Positions 35,101 to 48,139 of a DNA stretch of 64,000 nucleotides are shown in pieces. The notes beneath the pieces were generated by a model. That model saw nothing but the letters and a program-made list of their open reading frames with translations, had not been told where the DNA came from and made no database searches. This stretch comes from Takifugu bimaculatus (taxonomy: Eukaryota; Chordata; Actinopteri; Tetraodontiformes; Tetraodontidae): the NCBI GenBank assembly GCA_004026145.2, contig CP034980.1, forward strand, positions 2,834,151 through 2,898,150, given 5' to 3'. Every line of letters begins with the position of its first letter. Positions within the stretch are counted from its first letter, which is position 1. A program made the position numbers and the translations under genes.

Positions 35101-36115
35101 TGATGTTCGAGCAAAGTGAAAGTGAAAATAAAACCCGAATGAGTGTAAAGTGCATTAAATGGTGAGAATAAAGATGACAGACACACTTTCACTAAAGTCA
35201 CCATTAGAGTTTCACACGAGCCTTTTGAATGACACAAACTGAAAATGAAAAATGAACATTGAACTGTTTTTACCGAAGATAAACATTGGTGTTGACGTGA
35301 AAAGCTCTGACATTTTATAGAACACAAACAAACCAAACATGCAGCTTTATGTAGGTATGTAGGTCAATCTCTATCAGCCCAATTCTTACTGTTCGTGGGG
35401 ATATGAAATGTAGTACTCTTGTGCAAACTAAACAAAACTTGACCACATTGTTCTTTTTTTTAAAACATAACTGCAATACTGTATCGAATTAAAAGTAAAG
35501 CAGACTTTAATTAAAGAGGCCTTGATTTAAACAAGAGGAAGGTGAGCTAAAGCTGGGAGCTAATGTTAATTGTTGCGGTCGCGTAACCTTATAATGACAC
35601 AAAACTTGTGATAACACTGCAAATTCTCCGTATGGAGTTGGTTCGAACCTTCTTCGGAAGTTTTACTCACGCAATGTCCTTGGTTTAACATAAATCGAGC
35701 GCTAAAGAGCTAAACAAAGCAAAGGCCGCAAAGTCCCCGGTCTCGAGTTTAGCTTTGCCCCGGCGACTGCGTCTCGGAGCGGATGCGCGAGTAATTCGCT
35801 CAACTGCGATTTACGGAAACGTTCTTAATGGTCCCAATGTCTAAAAGTAGGTGGCACGCCTTGCACACAGTATCCGACGTGGATTTAGTGGGACACAACT
35901 TGTATGTAAACACTCACCGTTAGCCCGGAGGATGTCGTAGCCTCTCCTTCGTTCACCAGCGTGGCTGTCAGGCCGATGACGCTAACTGCATGCACGGTCC
36001 CCCGGAGCCAGTCCTTCGCCCAGACAGCTTTCTCCGATTCGGTCCCGTTCGCCGACCTGCCATCGTCGAGGAGCAAAAGCAAGCGTTTCCCTATCAGTTC
36101 TAGAGAATCCCCCAT
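29177..36115 (-). CDS. kdm3b: Lysine demethylase 3B-like, N-terminal seven exons (3' part beyond the gap)
   Basis: KDM3 proteins remove mono- and dimethyl marks from histone H3 lysine 9 in the nucleus. Exons: 35918-36115, 32498-32662, 30714-30827, 30287-30392, 29727-29851, 29545-29604 and 29177-29465 (open into the gap). The frame is consistent across all junctions. It starts MGDSLELIGKRLLLLLDDGR, then LRGTVHAVSVIG, VFVEFENATQRRSWVKV, RIGLGSLVPVEY, LQEIFRKGSYTIQGRRVRVY and VDPRVIHVMLSEEE, and a basic GRRRRTASEGEDDLNLKRFKG. The GSLVPVEY, QEIF...GRRVRVYQPE and GRRR...S blocks fit KDM3B better than KDM3A or JMJD1C. The zinc finger, LxxLL and JmjC domains are not in the window. Exon 4 uses a weak donor, GTTAAA. 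Confidence 0.88.
30534..34374. repeat. Second member of the kdm3b exon 2-3 duplicate pair
   Basis: Partner of 1-3841, continuous with the rest of kdm3b on both sides and therefore the better candidate for the true locus. Confidence 0.93.
31171..32000 (+). mobile_element. Decayed non-LTR retrotransposon reverse-transcriptase remnant (copy 2)
   Basis: Same remnant as at 639-1470: GIPQGSLLGPLLF, a frameshift, HLYADDTVIF, then the RRAFRFSAPTTWN tail. It is antisense to kdm3b within its intron 2. Confidence 0.7.
32663..35917. other. kdm3b intron 1
   Basis: AT-rich noncoding sequence. Up to 34374 it is duplicated at the left edge of the window; from 34375 it is single-copy here. No additional exon or RNA gene was recognised. 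Confidence 0.6.
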
Positions 36116-36540
36116 GGTTTGCTCGCAGGCTAGCTGCCCTCAGTTCTTCCCCGTCAACAGTGTTAACTTCTCCGCTCGGTATTAGAACTCAAGTGCGCCC
36201 GAAAACAGCAGAAAATCGCTGCCGCCGCGTCCCCGTCGCCGTCAGTTGTGCACAAGAGAGCCAGCTTCAGCGGTGGAACCCGGAGGTACGCCGCGGCGGA
36301 GCTAGTCACGCCAGGAATTCACCCAGTCGAAGTGTTATTGTCCTCGGCGGCTACAGCGACTACCCTGCTCTGTCCGCCATTGAGTCCTGCAACAATCAAA
36401 CGCACTCCTCGTCCACCAGCAGCACTGCGGAGACGCTGCAACTGAAGGGAAACAGCGGCCTCTGGCGGCGCGACGCCCGGTACTGCAGGACGATTGGGGG
36501 GGAGCGTTTTTCCGCAGTGTGGAAGCGGGGCTGAACAACC
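36116..36540 (-). promoter_or_regulatory. Probable kdm3b promoter and 5'UTR
   Basis: A GC- and CpG-rich stretch immediately upstream of the kdm3b ATG, unlike the AT-rich sequence on both sides. No TATA box is evident. Position and composition are the only evidence. Confidence 0.45.
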
Positions 36541-37479
36541 TCACCCTAAAATAATGAAATAAATCAGTGGGGGGGGACTCACAGCAATACACGACTTTCT
36601 GGAGTGTTTGTTTCAAAGATATGGCAACATGGATAGGATTTTGAGCGTGGTTTTACACAGAGTATCAACTAGATTTCCTCAGCTCCATTTAATACCTGCA
36701 CATATAGTCTGTTTTACCCACAGTAAAATCCCATACCTGCAAGTTTGTTTTCATTATATCAATGGTATGAAACGTGTATGATAGTTTTTAACGATAATAT
36801 TCTAAACCGCAATAGAGGAATAGGTGTACTTTAAATGTGCAATGCGAACTGCCTCCAGAAGAGAGCAGACTCTTAAAACAAGTGCTCACTGCAGCCTGGT
36901 TTCAAGGTTTACAGAATAAAGAATAGGTCTCAAAGTGGCAATCGCTTTTTGTCGTTTATGTTATTGTTTATTATGTTTTTAAGTATTGTCAATATTTGTT
37001 TTATGAGAAGTAGCGTTCTATTTCCACCGCAGGGGGGCGCTGCACCACCACTAACCTTCAATTAGAGCGCGTCCCTGTGTGTCATCATATTTTTACCCAT
37101 AAATATATTAATCTGAGACTTCTAATTTGGTGCATAGAAGGTATCATGAGTAATATATCACATGATATTTATGGCTTTTTTGTTCTTGTATCTGGCAGCA
37201 GAGCTCTTTGAGTGCCAATACTGGTCAAAAGAGGTTCAGGCCTAAACAGATCACTTGACTTCTGTTACCTGTGCCCTCCTCCCGTGTCCCAGCTAATCCT
37301 GGGTTTTGTCCAGTGAAAATAAATGTTTATTTTGATCATTCGCCCTTGTTAGGAGGGCGTAACAACTTCATTGACAACTCCGGGGTTCTGCATGTGAGTT
37401 GAGTTTTTTTACAACACTGCTCACTAAAGGGGACAAAACACAGCAACACAACATTGCATCGTTGGAAAACACCTCCATA
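36541..37479. other. Intergenic between kdm3b and spon2
   Basis: No gene or mobile element recognised. kdm3b and spon2 are tandem on the minus strand, so this holds the spon2 downstream and kdm3b upstream flanks. Confidence 0.6.
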
Positions 37480-37485
37480 TTTATT
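37480..37485 (-). terminator. Candidate poly(A) signal AATAAA of spon2
   Basis: An AATAAA on the minus strand about 590 bp downstream of the spon2 stop codon; it would give a 3'UTR of about 0.6 kb. Confidence 0.5.
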
Positions 37486-38073
37486 CACTACTTATACAAG
37501 ATGAAATATAGCAAAAATATATACAAAATATATATATAAGACACACAAGTCTCTGTATTGGATAGACAATCTTACCTGTAGAGAGAAGGTCTAATCCTCA
37601 GGCAACCTTTACTGGGTATTGCGTGAGCAGTTTAATTTGTTCTATAAATCAGCGTGTGAGGTAATTTTCTAAGAGCTGCATGTTCCAAACCTGTAAATGA
37701 CTTCAGTGCGCTGCCACAATGCTGACATCCAGGGGCAGATTACATGCACGATCCATCACACACTTCATACAGCTGCTCCAGGAGACGTATTTGTCATGTT
37801 ATGTAAGAGAACAATCTTTTGGATCCAGACACATTCCAAATGTATTAATAACTGTACAAAAATCCACTAGGCTTCAGGCGCTCCCCGACGCTACTAAAAT
37901 CCCCTCTGAGGACCCTGCGCTACAACACTTTATGGCCTGCAGGCACTGCAGCGAGTCTTAAACGCGCACAACGGGACTGCAACACACACACAGGACGCAG
38001 CCGCCTTCCTCAGTCCGGCGGTACCAACATGGAAGTCCCAGTGTTGAACACTGGCAGCGTCTCTGCTGGCAGG

Positions 38074-41000
38074 TTACTGCCGCTTCGTGCAGCTGTGGGG
38101 CACACACTCCGCCTGCTCCTCCAGCTCTGGGCAGGGGACGCCAGCGTTGGCGGGCCGCAGGAGGATGTAGCGCGTGCGGTGACGGACGCCACCCCTGGAG
38201 CAGGGACCCAGACACAGACCCCAGGAGGACCAGAGAGACACCTCACAGTCCAGCGGGGTCTCTGAAAGAGAGGTGACACCGTGAGAAGAGGTGGGACAGT
38301 AGCGGCCCGCTGTTACCGCGACGACGGCTCACCGGAGATTCGCTGACTGATGAGGTTTGGCAGGATGTGATTGGACATGGGGGCCTGGCGGTCGGGAGAT
38401 CTGCTCTGCCGAGTAACTCTGATGCTGGCGATGGGTGGGAGCTCCGTCAAGCGGGGGTAGTAGAAGGAGTTGGCAGGGTGGTTCGGCATCTGAGACGTGA
38501 TCTGCAGAACAGACGGGACGTCTCAGTCGATGCCCTTCAGAGCAAACCCAAACACACAAAGGCTCTCTTTAAAATAACACGCATGCCGAGGAAGGATGGA
38601 TGGCCCGTTACACAAGAGGCCACGTTTTGTCACACAAATCATCTCAGGTCAGGCTTGAGGGGCGCCAAGTCATCATTTAAAGTGGCCGACAGCTGAGAGC
38701 GGCGCTCCGCTGCCCGGGCCTGGCGGCTGCGTTAAGAATCAGGCGCGGGCCAGCGGCTGTGACCGGAGCGCTCGTATAAACGTCTGATGAGCTCATGCAC
38801 GACCAACACGTGGGTCACCTGCGTGACTTTTTCCGCGGGGCTGGTGGGGAAATTCGGAGAGGAGAAAGTGAAACCGCTGTCGGTGCCTGCGTCGTAAGGC
38901 TGGAGGTCAAAGGTCACCTCCTCTGTCCACCGGCCCCCCTGGCACAGGTTCATGCTGTCCACCCCCACGAACCAGTCGGGACTGGGAATCACCTTCACCA
39001 TCAGGGACAACTGTGGATCAGACAGAGACAAAGCAGTACAGAGTTTGTGTGGTCTTCCTCTGCCCCCCGGAGACTTCTGGAGGTGCTGACAACACTCCGA
39101 GGAGATCTCCTTGTTTTTCCTCTGTCAGAACGCAGCCGCGGTCCAAACAACAGAGGCAAAGTGTTCTTTGTTTCAGCGGACTCAACTACACCCACGAGCC
39201 TGACTCATCTTAACGATCCAAATGTTTTATTCCTCCACTTGATGGTGCAACTGCAGTCCAGCAGTTATTCTAAATAAATAACAAAGCCTGCAAACAAAGT
39301 CAGTTGCTCATTTGATTAATAAGCCTAGATGCAGATGGGCGAGCACGTGCGAGCACCCACGCAGTTCCCTGTGCACTGATGGATGGTCCCTCAGAGCTCA
39401 GGATGAGACATTTGACCATTGGAGAACCGGGACCTCGGATGGATCAGTCCAGGGTCTGGCAGGTGGGCCTGGAGAGGTCTGGGACGGCTGTTGGAGTCAG
39501 ACGGGGAGCAGATGGACGGCAGCTTTCTGCACCAGCAGGTAGAGTCAGTGGGACACATGGCGCCTGGATTTTCTTACAAGTGACGCACAGCAAAAAGTTC
39601 ACTCATTGTTGTGAGTCCCCTCATTTCTTCCCCTTCTCCTCCCTCCTCTGGACCTCTCCTTTCTATTCCACCTCTTCATCGGACTTTTCCAGTTGCACTG
39701 GAAAAATGAGCGATCTTCCCGAAAGCACAGGAAGTTTTCTTTATGATGATATTAGGACAGAGTTTGCAGGAACAGTGTTTGAGGATTTGTAGACTAGTGT
39801 GAGACAACTATCACTATTTAATGGAATATCTTGAAGGACCTTGGCCTTGTAGACTCCTGCCTCATGACAGGAACGCTCCCTGGACAGGTCAGCAGTCCCT
39901 CACAGGACACCATTCACTCACCCACTCACACCCAGGACAGCTTAGAGTCTCCGCTCCAACGGATATTTGTGTTTTGGGATTAGGGAGGAAGCTGGAGCGC
40001 CTGCACTGAAACCCACGCAGACCCTGGCAGAGCATCAAAAGACCTGAGCTGGAATCTTCAGGCTTCCCCTCATCACCTGACCTCCTCTCCTTCCTGAATA
40101 GGACTCCCTGTGCACCTCTGTTGTGCAAAGGCTCCACCTCCACATCACCGTCCAAGTTCCCATCAGTCCCGTCCCTCCGCTGGCACCAGCGCCTGGACTT
40201 CACGCTAGATCGATTTCTGCCGCTCGCGGCTGCAGCCCCCGATGACGCAATCCTCCCCGGAAATCCAAGAGCTATTAGAATAAATGTTGTATTTATGAGC
40301 CTTCCTACACAAACGCTGCCACGCAGGGACCCGTGAGATATCTCCACCACAGTTTCACCTCTGGTTCTGCTCAAACGTCCAAAGTGTTCCTTTGATCCTA
40401 CGATGGCGCTTGATTGGACCCTGCTGCTGATATCCAGCCTGGCAATTGCAGGCCTTACTCAAAAAATCCCATCATCCCGCTGACTTTTTCCAGCAGATCT
40501 CCTGCAGAGCCCCCAGAGAGAAAGAGTTGCCATGGGGACCCACGGGGGGAGGAACGCACGCTGCTCCAGGTCCCTTAGCGACGACCGCGAGCGCACATTG
40601 TGTTCCTTTTCATCCTCTACGGGGGCCAACAGTTACTTCAGCCCGGTTTCAATCATCCGGAGTTTGGGATGTTTGGGGAATTGCGTATGATTTGTTTGTT
40701 GGGAAGACAAACTAAAATGGGATCTTTAAAGCTGTTACTGACAAAATATTGACCGCACTCAGTCTGCGTGTGTTGTTTGGACCGCACCGCCCCCACCGCG
40801 CCACCTTTAATCATCCCCTGCTCTATAAACAGACCGAGGCCTTCAGACATCTTGTACTGAGATGACAAGTTGTTAAGCCGCCGTCCACGGCAAGCGCGCA
40901 TGGAAGGTGCCCTCCGACGGCGGCGTTTATGTTTGAGACGAGACCTCCCAGACGGGGGGGGGGGGGAATAAGCACTAAACAAATGTAGGTCAGCAGACAG

Positions 41001-44000
41001 ACACGCTGCGCTAACGCTCTGTCCTTCACCTCGCTCCCTCCTGCATCAGCTGCACATTCCTTACACATGAAGGGGAACACATTTTCCACTGCGTTGAAGA
41101 AAAAAAAACAAATCCTTTTGAATGCCTGTAATCCCCCACCCTCAAATTAAACCTGAGAAAAATGCGCCTGACCCTTTGTTCTGCAGCAGCGGAGGTCTGC
41201 TGCAGCCTGGAGTCCAACAGCTCCCTAGATGGAAAAGATGTCTGCAGTCCAACAACACCTCATATCCTTTACATCACTCTTTAAAGGCAGGAGTTACTGT
41301 ATTTATCTTGGAGGGGAACCTCTGGTGCAGTGTGAAGTTACACAGTCTCAGAAGGATACTGACACATCACAATGGAGAGGATTCATTCAGATCGATTGTG
41401 TTTTAGAGGCAGTGACAACTGGCTAAATGTAAATCTACATATAAATTAAAAGAGAGATCAGCAAAAACACTGTTAGATATGTAATAATGTGCAGCCCTGC
41501 GGTTAAAATGCTGCTTTGCATGCATGGCTGGATGCATCAGGGCCAGCGTGGTGAAAGAAGAACATCCTAATTATAGTATGTCAGGATCTGAATTCAAAAT
41601 CTAGAGAACGCTGAAAGATAAGAACAGTGAAACGGGTCATTTAGTTGAACAGAAAAACCATCAGACTGTAGCCAACTGTAACAGAACCCTGCCAGCAACT
41701 GCAAAACCAAAAATCATATTTGCTGAGTGTTTATATTAGTTTCCATTTTTGGAGGGCTGTATAGACCCAAAGAAGTGGCTCTTATTAAGAAGAAGGGGGG
41801 GAAGGGGGGGATCCAAGTACGTGACCTTTAAAGCTGTATTTCTAATAAGTGGCACAATTCAGTTCGCACCAGCAAGTTGGAACAGTAAAAGCTGATTTGC
41901 GTTAGCGCTGCTCTGTGACGGTCTGGATGGCAGTTATGTAAGTAATGACACGGCATACCAGCACGACACAGTGGCCCAATAAATCCAGCGAATAAAAACA
42001 TGGCTGACACTGAATGGAATAAAGGACGCACAAGGTAAGTGGAAACACAGCATGGCTGGCTAGGCTAGCCCGCTAGCTGCAGCGAGCTAGCCCGCTAGCA
42101 CATATATCAGTGGACTGCAGCTTGTCTGCCTCCACAATTCAGACACCGCTCAATAAAAGGGTGCAACAAAGGTCACGATTTTCCTTTTCGAGTTCACTTT
42201 AAGAATGATTCTAGGTGAGGGTTGCAATCTTGTCTCTGTAATGACAGGTTAAGAATGCGAGGTGGCGCGACCCCGGCTCACACCTCAGAACTAATCCTGG
42301 AGAAGCGCACGCATGAGGATTAACGGCCGAAGATGGACACGAATGAGAAATGTATCATTCTCGTGTTTCACTCTGCAAAATGACGTTCTTCCTCCTCTTT
42401 TTAGGAATCAGCGTTGCCTGCTTGGATTACTCCAGTGTCATATGTTGACGTTGTGCAGCCAAGTCTGGACCTGACCGAGGACTTCCAGCTCCAACTGGAG
42501 GCGAGGAAGACGAGAGTAAACAAAGATCCACATGTAGCAACTGGGACAAGTTTGGAATTACAGCCAAGCCGTTCAAAAGACTCATCAGAAATTTAAAAAA
42601 GGATCAAAATGGTCAGATATGACAGACCCAACCCAGACAAGAACTCCCCGTGTAAAAAAATAAACAGGTTTTTTTGGTCCCCTTCCTCCAGCGTGTCATG
42701 ATGGATGTGGCTTTGGTCTAAACATAGCCTGGCCCGATGGTGGAAAGAAGTGATGAAATGTTTGCTGGTGTTTCAGAGAGGCCCTGGTCAGCGTACGGCT
42801 GACGCCACGCTGTGTCCGAGCCCCCTTTGGTTAATCAGAACAAGCTGCTCGGGGCTTGTTTGCACCTACCAGTGAGTTCTGGGGCTGCACGAGCAGCTCG
42901 GTGGAGCTGTGCCCGATGCCGTTGGGGATGCCAGCCGTGCGGTACATAGCGCCGACTGACCGCCTCTTCCTGGCCTCCTTGGCAGCCTTCATCAGCTCCA
43001 CAGTCACGCCGAGTTCAGCAAAGTTCTGCACCCCTTTAGTGGCCGGGACGCCCTCTTCCCACAGTCGAAAATGGTGATTATGGCTCACCGCTGTTGGAGA
43101 CAAGGAGCGGAGAAAACAGGACAGACGCTCATTCGCTGGAATGCGTATCAGTGTCAATAAAACACCACAAACACCCAGACAGTGAGGTCATTTCCACCGA
43201 GGAGCCTGTATGTATTCATATGGCTGCCTTGGACTTCCTGTTTTAAAAAGATTATTCTGTTGGAATTGTGAATATTCCGGCATGACAGCAGACCATAGTA
43301 AGATATTTCCTCCATTTCTTACTGATCAGACCACGGCTGCCAGGATATAGGTCAGAATGTCAGAGCCGGCGGCCAGATGGTTACACAAACATGACTCCGA
43401 AAACCACCGTTGCTCCTTTTTCACGGCCATTAAGCATTTTATTTACGATTCTCCGTCTGGATATTGAGGAAATCTGTGGCGATCCAAAAGCCTGCTGCAT
43501 GTTAAACCACAGGTTCTGACCTAGGCCGCTGGTGTTAGGGTCAGAGTAAGGTTAGCCAGTTATCACGCCGCTAATCGCTCCGTTTCCAGCTGTGTACTCA
43601 CACACAACCGCCTGACACGTGCGTTTACACACCTCGCCCAGTCGCACGCTTCTGCTGCTTCTTGCACACGATCTCCTTTCTCCCCAAACTGCCATCACGC
43701 CGCTTGTGCACTTAATTACATTTCCATCCTCGCGGATTCTCTACGCACGCCGAGGCTCCTCCTCACTCGACCCAGTTAGGGTGCTTCCTAAAGCACTCGT
43801 CTCCTTCCTCTCCTGGCATTCCCTCACCCGTCAGCGTCTCAGGCCTCATAAACCCCTGACAGGTAGTGCTTTTCTTTGACTGTCGGCCTATTAGGGCCCC
43901 TTGTGTTTTTCTTCCCGTTTGATAAAGCCGTGTCCAGCTCAGTGTTGCCTGGGGAATTGGAAAACCATTATGGGTGCCTCAGAATCTCTGAAGCGTGTCT

Positions 44001-44775
44001 CAGTTTGCAGCAAGCAGGACATCATCGCCTGGCTGTGCACCAGCACGAGAGCTGGAAACCAGACAGAACCACAGACAGTGATGCGCCAGAGCAGGCTAAC
44101 ACACACTCACACACACACATCCACAAAGGCACACCCATGCACAAACATCTGCTATCCATCCTCTGCTCAATCCAGGCTTTAAAAGGAGCTCAATAATGGG
44201 GGCTAAATTGCTTCTCCCGGCCTTGAGGTAAGTGGTCTGACCCCACTACACCCCAGCTATCATCACGTCATTGTACGTCTTTATCAGCCACAGAACTTCT
44301 GCTGCAGCCTGGCTTCCAACGATGTGGTAAAAAAAGATTTCAAAATGAAATAAACCCAACAGAATCCCCAGAAGAATCAAAGCTAACGTCTCCATTCAGC
44401 ATGTAAATGTTGTGGAAGTTGAACTTTAGCCTTGTGGGCATTACCTTCACAAACCAGCCAATAAAAGTGGACTATCAGGAGCTGGAGGCTATTTTCTCCT
44501 TGGATTCTCAACAATCCCTTTCCTTGCTCACAGCATTGGTTCTTACCCATGAGTTTGGACCACTGTGCAGGAGGACGGAAGAGTGGGTACTGCTTTGGAA
44601 AGGCCTGCGGGCTCCAGTGACCCGTGAAGACCAGAAGGTAGGAAGCGGGACCCTTGGCTGTGCATTCTGACCCGTTAAGCGGCTGCACTGGCCCGGCGGG
44701 AACCAAGCAGGGCTTCAGGAATACGGCGAGTACCTGCAGCAGCCAAACGCAGGTCAGGTGATCGGATGACATCAT
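38074..44775 (-). CDS. spon2: Spondin 2 (mindin), complete
   Basis: Mindin is a secreted extracellular-matrix protein acting as integrin ligand and innate pattern receptor. Five coding exons: 44547-44775, 42870-43090, 38819-39010, 38333-38501 and 38074-38261 (999 bp, 332 aa; human 331). The first exon begins exactly at ATGATG after a CAG acceptor, so an untranslated exon lies upstream. Residues 1-28 are a signal peptide (hydrophobic VWLLQVLAVFL). The spondin domain follows (FPKQYPLFRPPAQWSKLMG, VQNFAELGVTVELMKAAKEA, VIPSPDWFVGVDSMNLC, PYDAGTDSGFTFSSPNF, HPANSFYYPRL). The C-terminal thrombospondin type-1 repeat reads CEVSLWSSWGLC...RTRYILLRPAN...CPELEEQAECVPHSC, with the C-mannosylation-type W-x-x-W context. 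Teleosts have two spon2 paralogues; I cannot tell which this is. Confidence 0.95.
39011..42869. other. spon2 intron between coding exons 2 and 3
   Basis: About 3.9 kb with no recognisable exon. It contains a GC-tagged direct repeat gctagcccgctagc twice at about 42067-42101 and a poly-G run near 40957. Confidence 0.6.
43091..44546. other. spon2 intron between coding exons 1 and 2
   Basis: About 1.45 kb. It has a short CA-rich stretch near 44099-44130. No other feature seen. Confidence 0.6.
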
Positions 44776-46508
44776 CTGGAAAAAAGGGAGAAACGAAAAG
44801 AGGTTTTCTACCAGTTCCAGAGAAAATTCCCACAGTTGACAGTCATTCGGGGAAATCTGCAGCAGGTGGCCATTCAACAACTCACAGTCAACAAAGAGCC
44901 AGGCTTTTTAAATCTAGTGATCCACCCCCTCCCTCCGCCGCGGTCCACCGCCGGCCGCCGGCCAAACGTTAACATTCATCGGTGGCAGGGTAACGTCTGC
45001 GTCCCGAGCAATAAAACAGCTGACATCTCTGGCCAAGAGTCAGATCCCGTCTGCTCCACTGACCTCAACGACTGACCAAGCTCTCCACCGCCGGCTGGCG
45101 AGGAGGGGCGAGGAGGTCACAGCACGCCGATCACAGTCAGACCCTTTGCAAAATGAGGTCGCTAACGTCGAGCAGTCCTGCGCGTCTGGGGTGATGCTGT
45201 GGTGTCTGAATACCCTGTTCCAGACATTCGTCAACCTAAATTTTCCAGGATCCTAAATAGCTCCAAGGTGCAGCCCGGGCATCCCAGGGCTCTCCAGATG
45301 GCTGGACTTCATGCCCCCTCTCTGTCCCCCATAAGTGGGGAATTTATTTCTGCTGCCCTGGTCAGCGAAGCGCCTGACGGCTGCATCAGAGGGTTGGAAA
45401 ACAGATCAGGAGGTCGGAAAGGATCCTCGGGATCTGGTCGCGACTCTCCAGAACTACAGCGCATCAGTTTCCGAACGCACCGTGGCAACGCTGGGTTTCC
45501 TCACACGCACGCCCACGTCGGGTTTGATAAATGGTCACCGAAAATATGACAAACAAGACTGGCGAGTGAAACCTGAGAGCGTGTTTGGTCATGTGGGGTC
45601 AGATCCCGGCCTGTAAACCCGTGTTTCCCATCAGAAACACCTTCTGACACACTCCCCTTCCCCGAATCTAAAGTATGCATGTAAACTTTGCAAGAAGATC
45701 CCAGTAAAGCTTCCTGCGGTCTTTTCAGGGTGAAGGAGACCTGCAGTGTTCCTCCTGAGGCTAATATTAGCCACACCGTGGCGTAAACATTCAGAGGTGT
45801 GAAACTTCTCTTAAAAAGCGCTTAAAAAAGATCCTGGAAAACAGGAAAACAGGATATAAGTCTGGAGAAAAGTCTTTGCTCTTGTTCAGGATTGTTAGCT
45901 GGGTTCAGGAGTTCGTCCAGAACCTTCTGGGGTGCTGAGATCTGCTTCAAAGGGTTCTGGCTAACCCTACAGAACGCCCCCTTCCTCAGACCTGGCTCCC
46001 AGCTGGTCCCGGGGCTGCTGCCACCGCAGGCAGCGCCGACCTCCTGACCTCAGCTCTTTATGGCTCGTTTCAGCATCCCCGACCTGAGGGAGCCCCGTCT
46101 GGTGCCCCCGATCTGATCGCTGGGGATTTCATGACAGATGAAATTTAGAAGTTGATGTGCATCAGGAGGGCTGGGATGGGGGGGGGGGGGGGGGGTTCTA
46201 TAGATCACCACTGAAACTCCAGGCAGTCGCAGAATGCAGGCGGGTAAATTTAGGCCGGTCTCTGAGCGGGTCCACGCTCCGGGGACCAGCCACGTCCTGC
46301 GGCTCATTGTCCCTGAGCTCTATTTGTAGCAGCCGGGTTGAGTTACTCTGGAAAACGAGCAGCAAAACGGCGACTCCGTCACATTTCTGACCGCGGCCGA
46401 CACATCGCTGAGTGTTTATGAACCACTTTAAAGGCTTCCCATAAAGAGAGGCCCAGATCTGCAGCTTTGATCATCAAGTGGCTTCAACACCGTTCTGCGG
46501 TGCAACTT

Positions 46509-46510
<2 letters not shown>

Positions 46511-46558
<48 letters not shown>
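46511..46558. repeat. (GT)n microsatellite
   Basis: Uninterrupted dinucleotide run of about 48 bp. Open frames across it encode only Val-Cys repeats. Confidence 0.95.
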
Positions 46559-46559
<1 letters not shown>

Positions 46560-47300
46560 TGCTGAAGGGGCTTCAGAGGTATTTCCCATCAGTGTGTGAC
46601 CTTAACCGCTGCCTTTCTGCAACGGAGGTCAACACTTTTCGCTGGAAATTCCCAGTGAAGCTGCTGGTTTCCCCACATCGAGCGTCATCGCCGCTGTTTT
46701 ATGGCCTTTTCTACGCCTCGTGCAGATGACCCCGATCCGTGGCGGCGCCGGTCAAGGACACGCTCCCCTCTGAAGTGCTCGCCACGACACAGTAACACAG
46801 CAGAGAGACATTTCTGGGATTCCCACACTGAATCTCAATAAGTGGAACCAGCATCAGGTAAAGAGACGCGCAGTGGTTACGCTGGCAGACGTGCGCGCTC
46901 TTGCTCAACACTTGTGCACGCGTGCGCTGCCGTTTTCCCGTTGAGCGCTCGCTGTCATAAAAAAGGGGGATGTGGCACAGAGCCAAAGGTGGGGCGCTGC
47001 GGCCCCGTGGGCACCCTGGCCGTGTAATTACGCCGCCTCACGCAGGGATAATAGATCCATCCAGAGCAGCTCATATACACAGGTATGCAGGCATTCCCAC
47101 AGAGGCCGAGATCTGTGGGCACACTTGGGGGTGCGCTCATATTTAACAAGGGAACGGCGGGAAAGTAATTTGCTGTTCTCTCCAAGTTTCTCCCAAATCT
47201 GCCGGTGGGTTGGGTGGACACATCCTCCGTTTGGAGCAGAGGACAGAGGAGGCAACGCTGTCACCTTCTGAGGCACAAAGATGCATCTTCATGCATTAAG

Positions 47301-47593
47301 AGGGAGGGACGGAGGGACAGAGGGACGGGGGGACAGAGGGACAGAGGGATGAAGGGACAGAGGGACAGAGAGACAGAGGGACGGGGGGACAGAGGGACGG
47401 GGGGACGGAGGGACGGGGGGACGGAGGGACGGGGGGACGGGGGGACAGAGGGACGGAGGGACAGAGGGATGAAGGGATGAAGGGATAGAGGGACGGAGGG
47501 ACAGAGGGACGGAGGGACAGAGGGACGGAGAGACGGAGGGACGGAGGGACGGAGGGACAGAGGGATGAAGGGACAGAGGGACGGAGGGACGGA
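47301..47593. repeat. GGGACGGA/GGGACAGA minisatellite
   Basis: About 290 bp of an 8-bp unit, GGGACRGA, with GATGAAGG variants. It is strongly purine-rich on the plus strand. Long frames on both strands (RDR/GTE on plus, PSVPSL on minus) are repeat artefacts. Confidence 0.95.
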
Positions 47594-48078
47594 CCGCGTC
47601 TGCAGGCACCGCAGGAGGTCACCAACTGGACTGGGCTTATGTAGGCGGAGGGAAAATCAAACGGGAGTTTGGGTTCATTTTCCTTTGCTTAATCAAAACC
47701 ACGTTTCCACGGCGACGCCGCCTGCGTTTCACTGACCCTCACGTCAACAGCTGGATCTCAAATTTGACTAAGATATATAATAAGATTTTCAATTGAGAAC
47801 ATTTATTCACATGCAGGCTCTGATAGAATAATGCACTGTTTCTGCACAACAAAGGGGAAAAACCTCCCAGAATCTGTTTTTCTGTATAAAGAAACATCAC
47901 CTAAATCGAAGGACCTAAACAGAGGAAGCCCGCAGGTCCATAGCTGCCCTCTCTGATGCCTGATGATGCTCCCTGGACACTTTAATATAAAATAAGAAAT
48001 GCATGGAGCATCTGAAGAACACCTGAACACACTGGAATATCCTGAGATAATAGCAGTAAAAGCAGAGGGTAAGTTAGT

Positions 48079-48082
<4 letters not shown>

Positions 48083-48138
<56 letters not shown>
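48083..48138. repeat. (GT)n microsatellite
   Basis: About 56 bp dinucleotide run, followed downstream by (GCT)n at about 48230-48252 and (TC)n at about 48340-48361. Confidence 0.95.

Positions 48139-48139
<1 letters not shown>

Noticed and set aside
29177..36115. KDM3A or JMJD1C instead of KDM3B
   Set aside because: The GLGSLVPVEY, GRRVRVYQPE and GRRR-x-x-S blocks match KDM3B best among the three N-termini. A catalytic domain to confirm it is not in the window, so some doubt stays.
47289..47625. Long frames of PSVPSL or RDRGTGG repeats
   Set aside because: Minisatellite translated in several frames on both strands.
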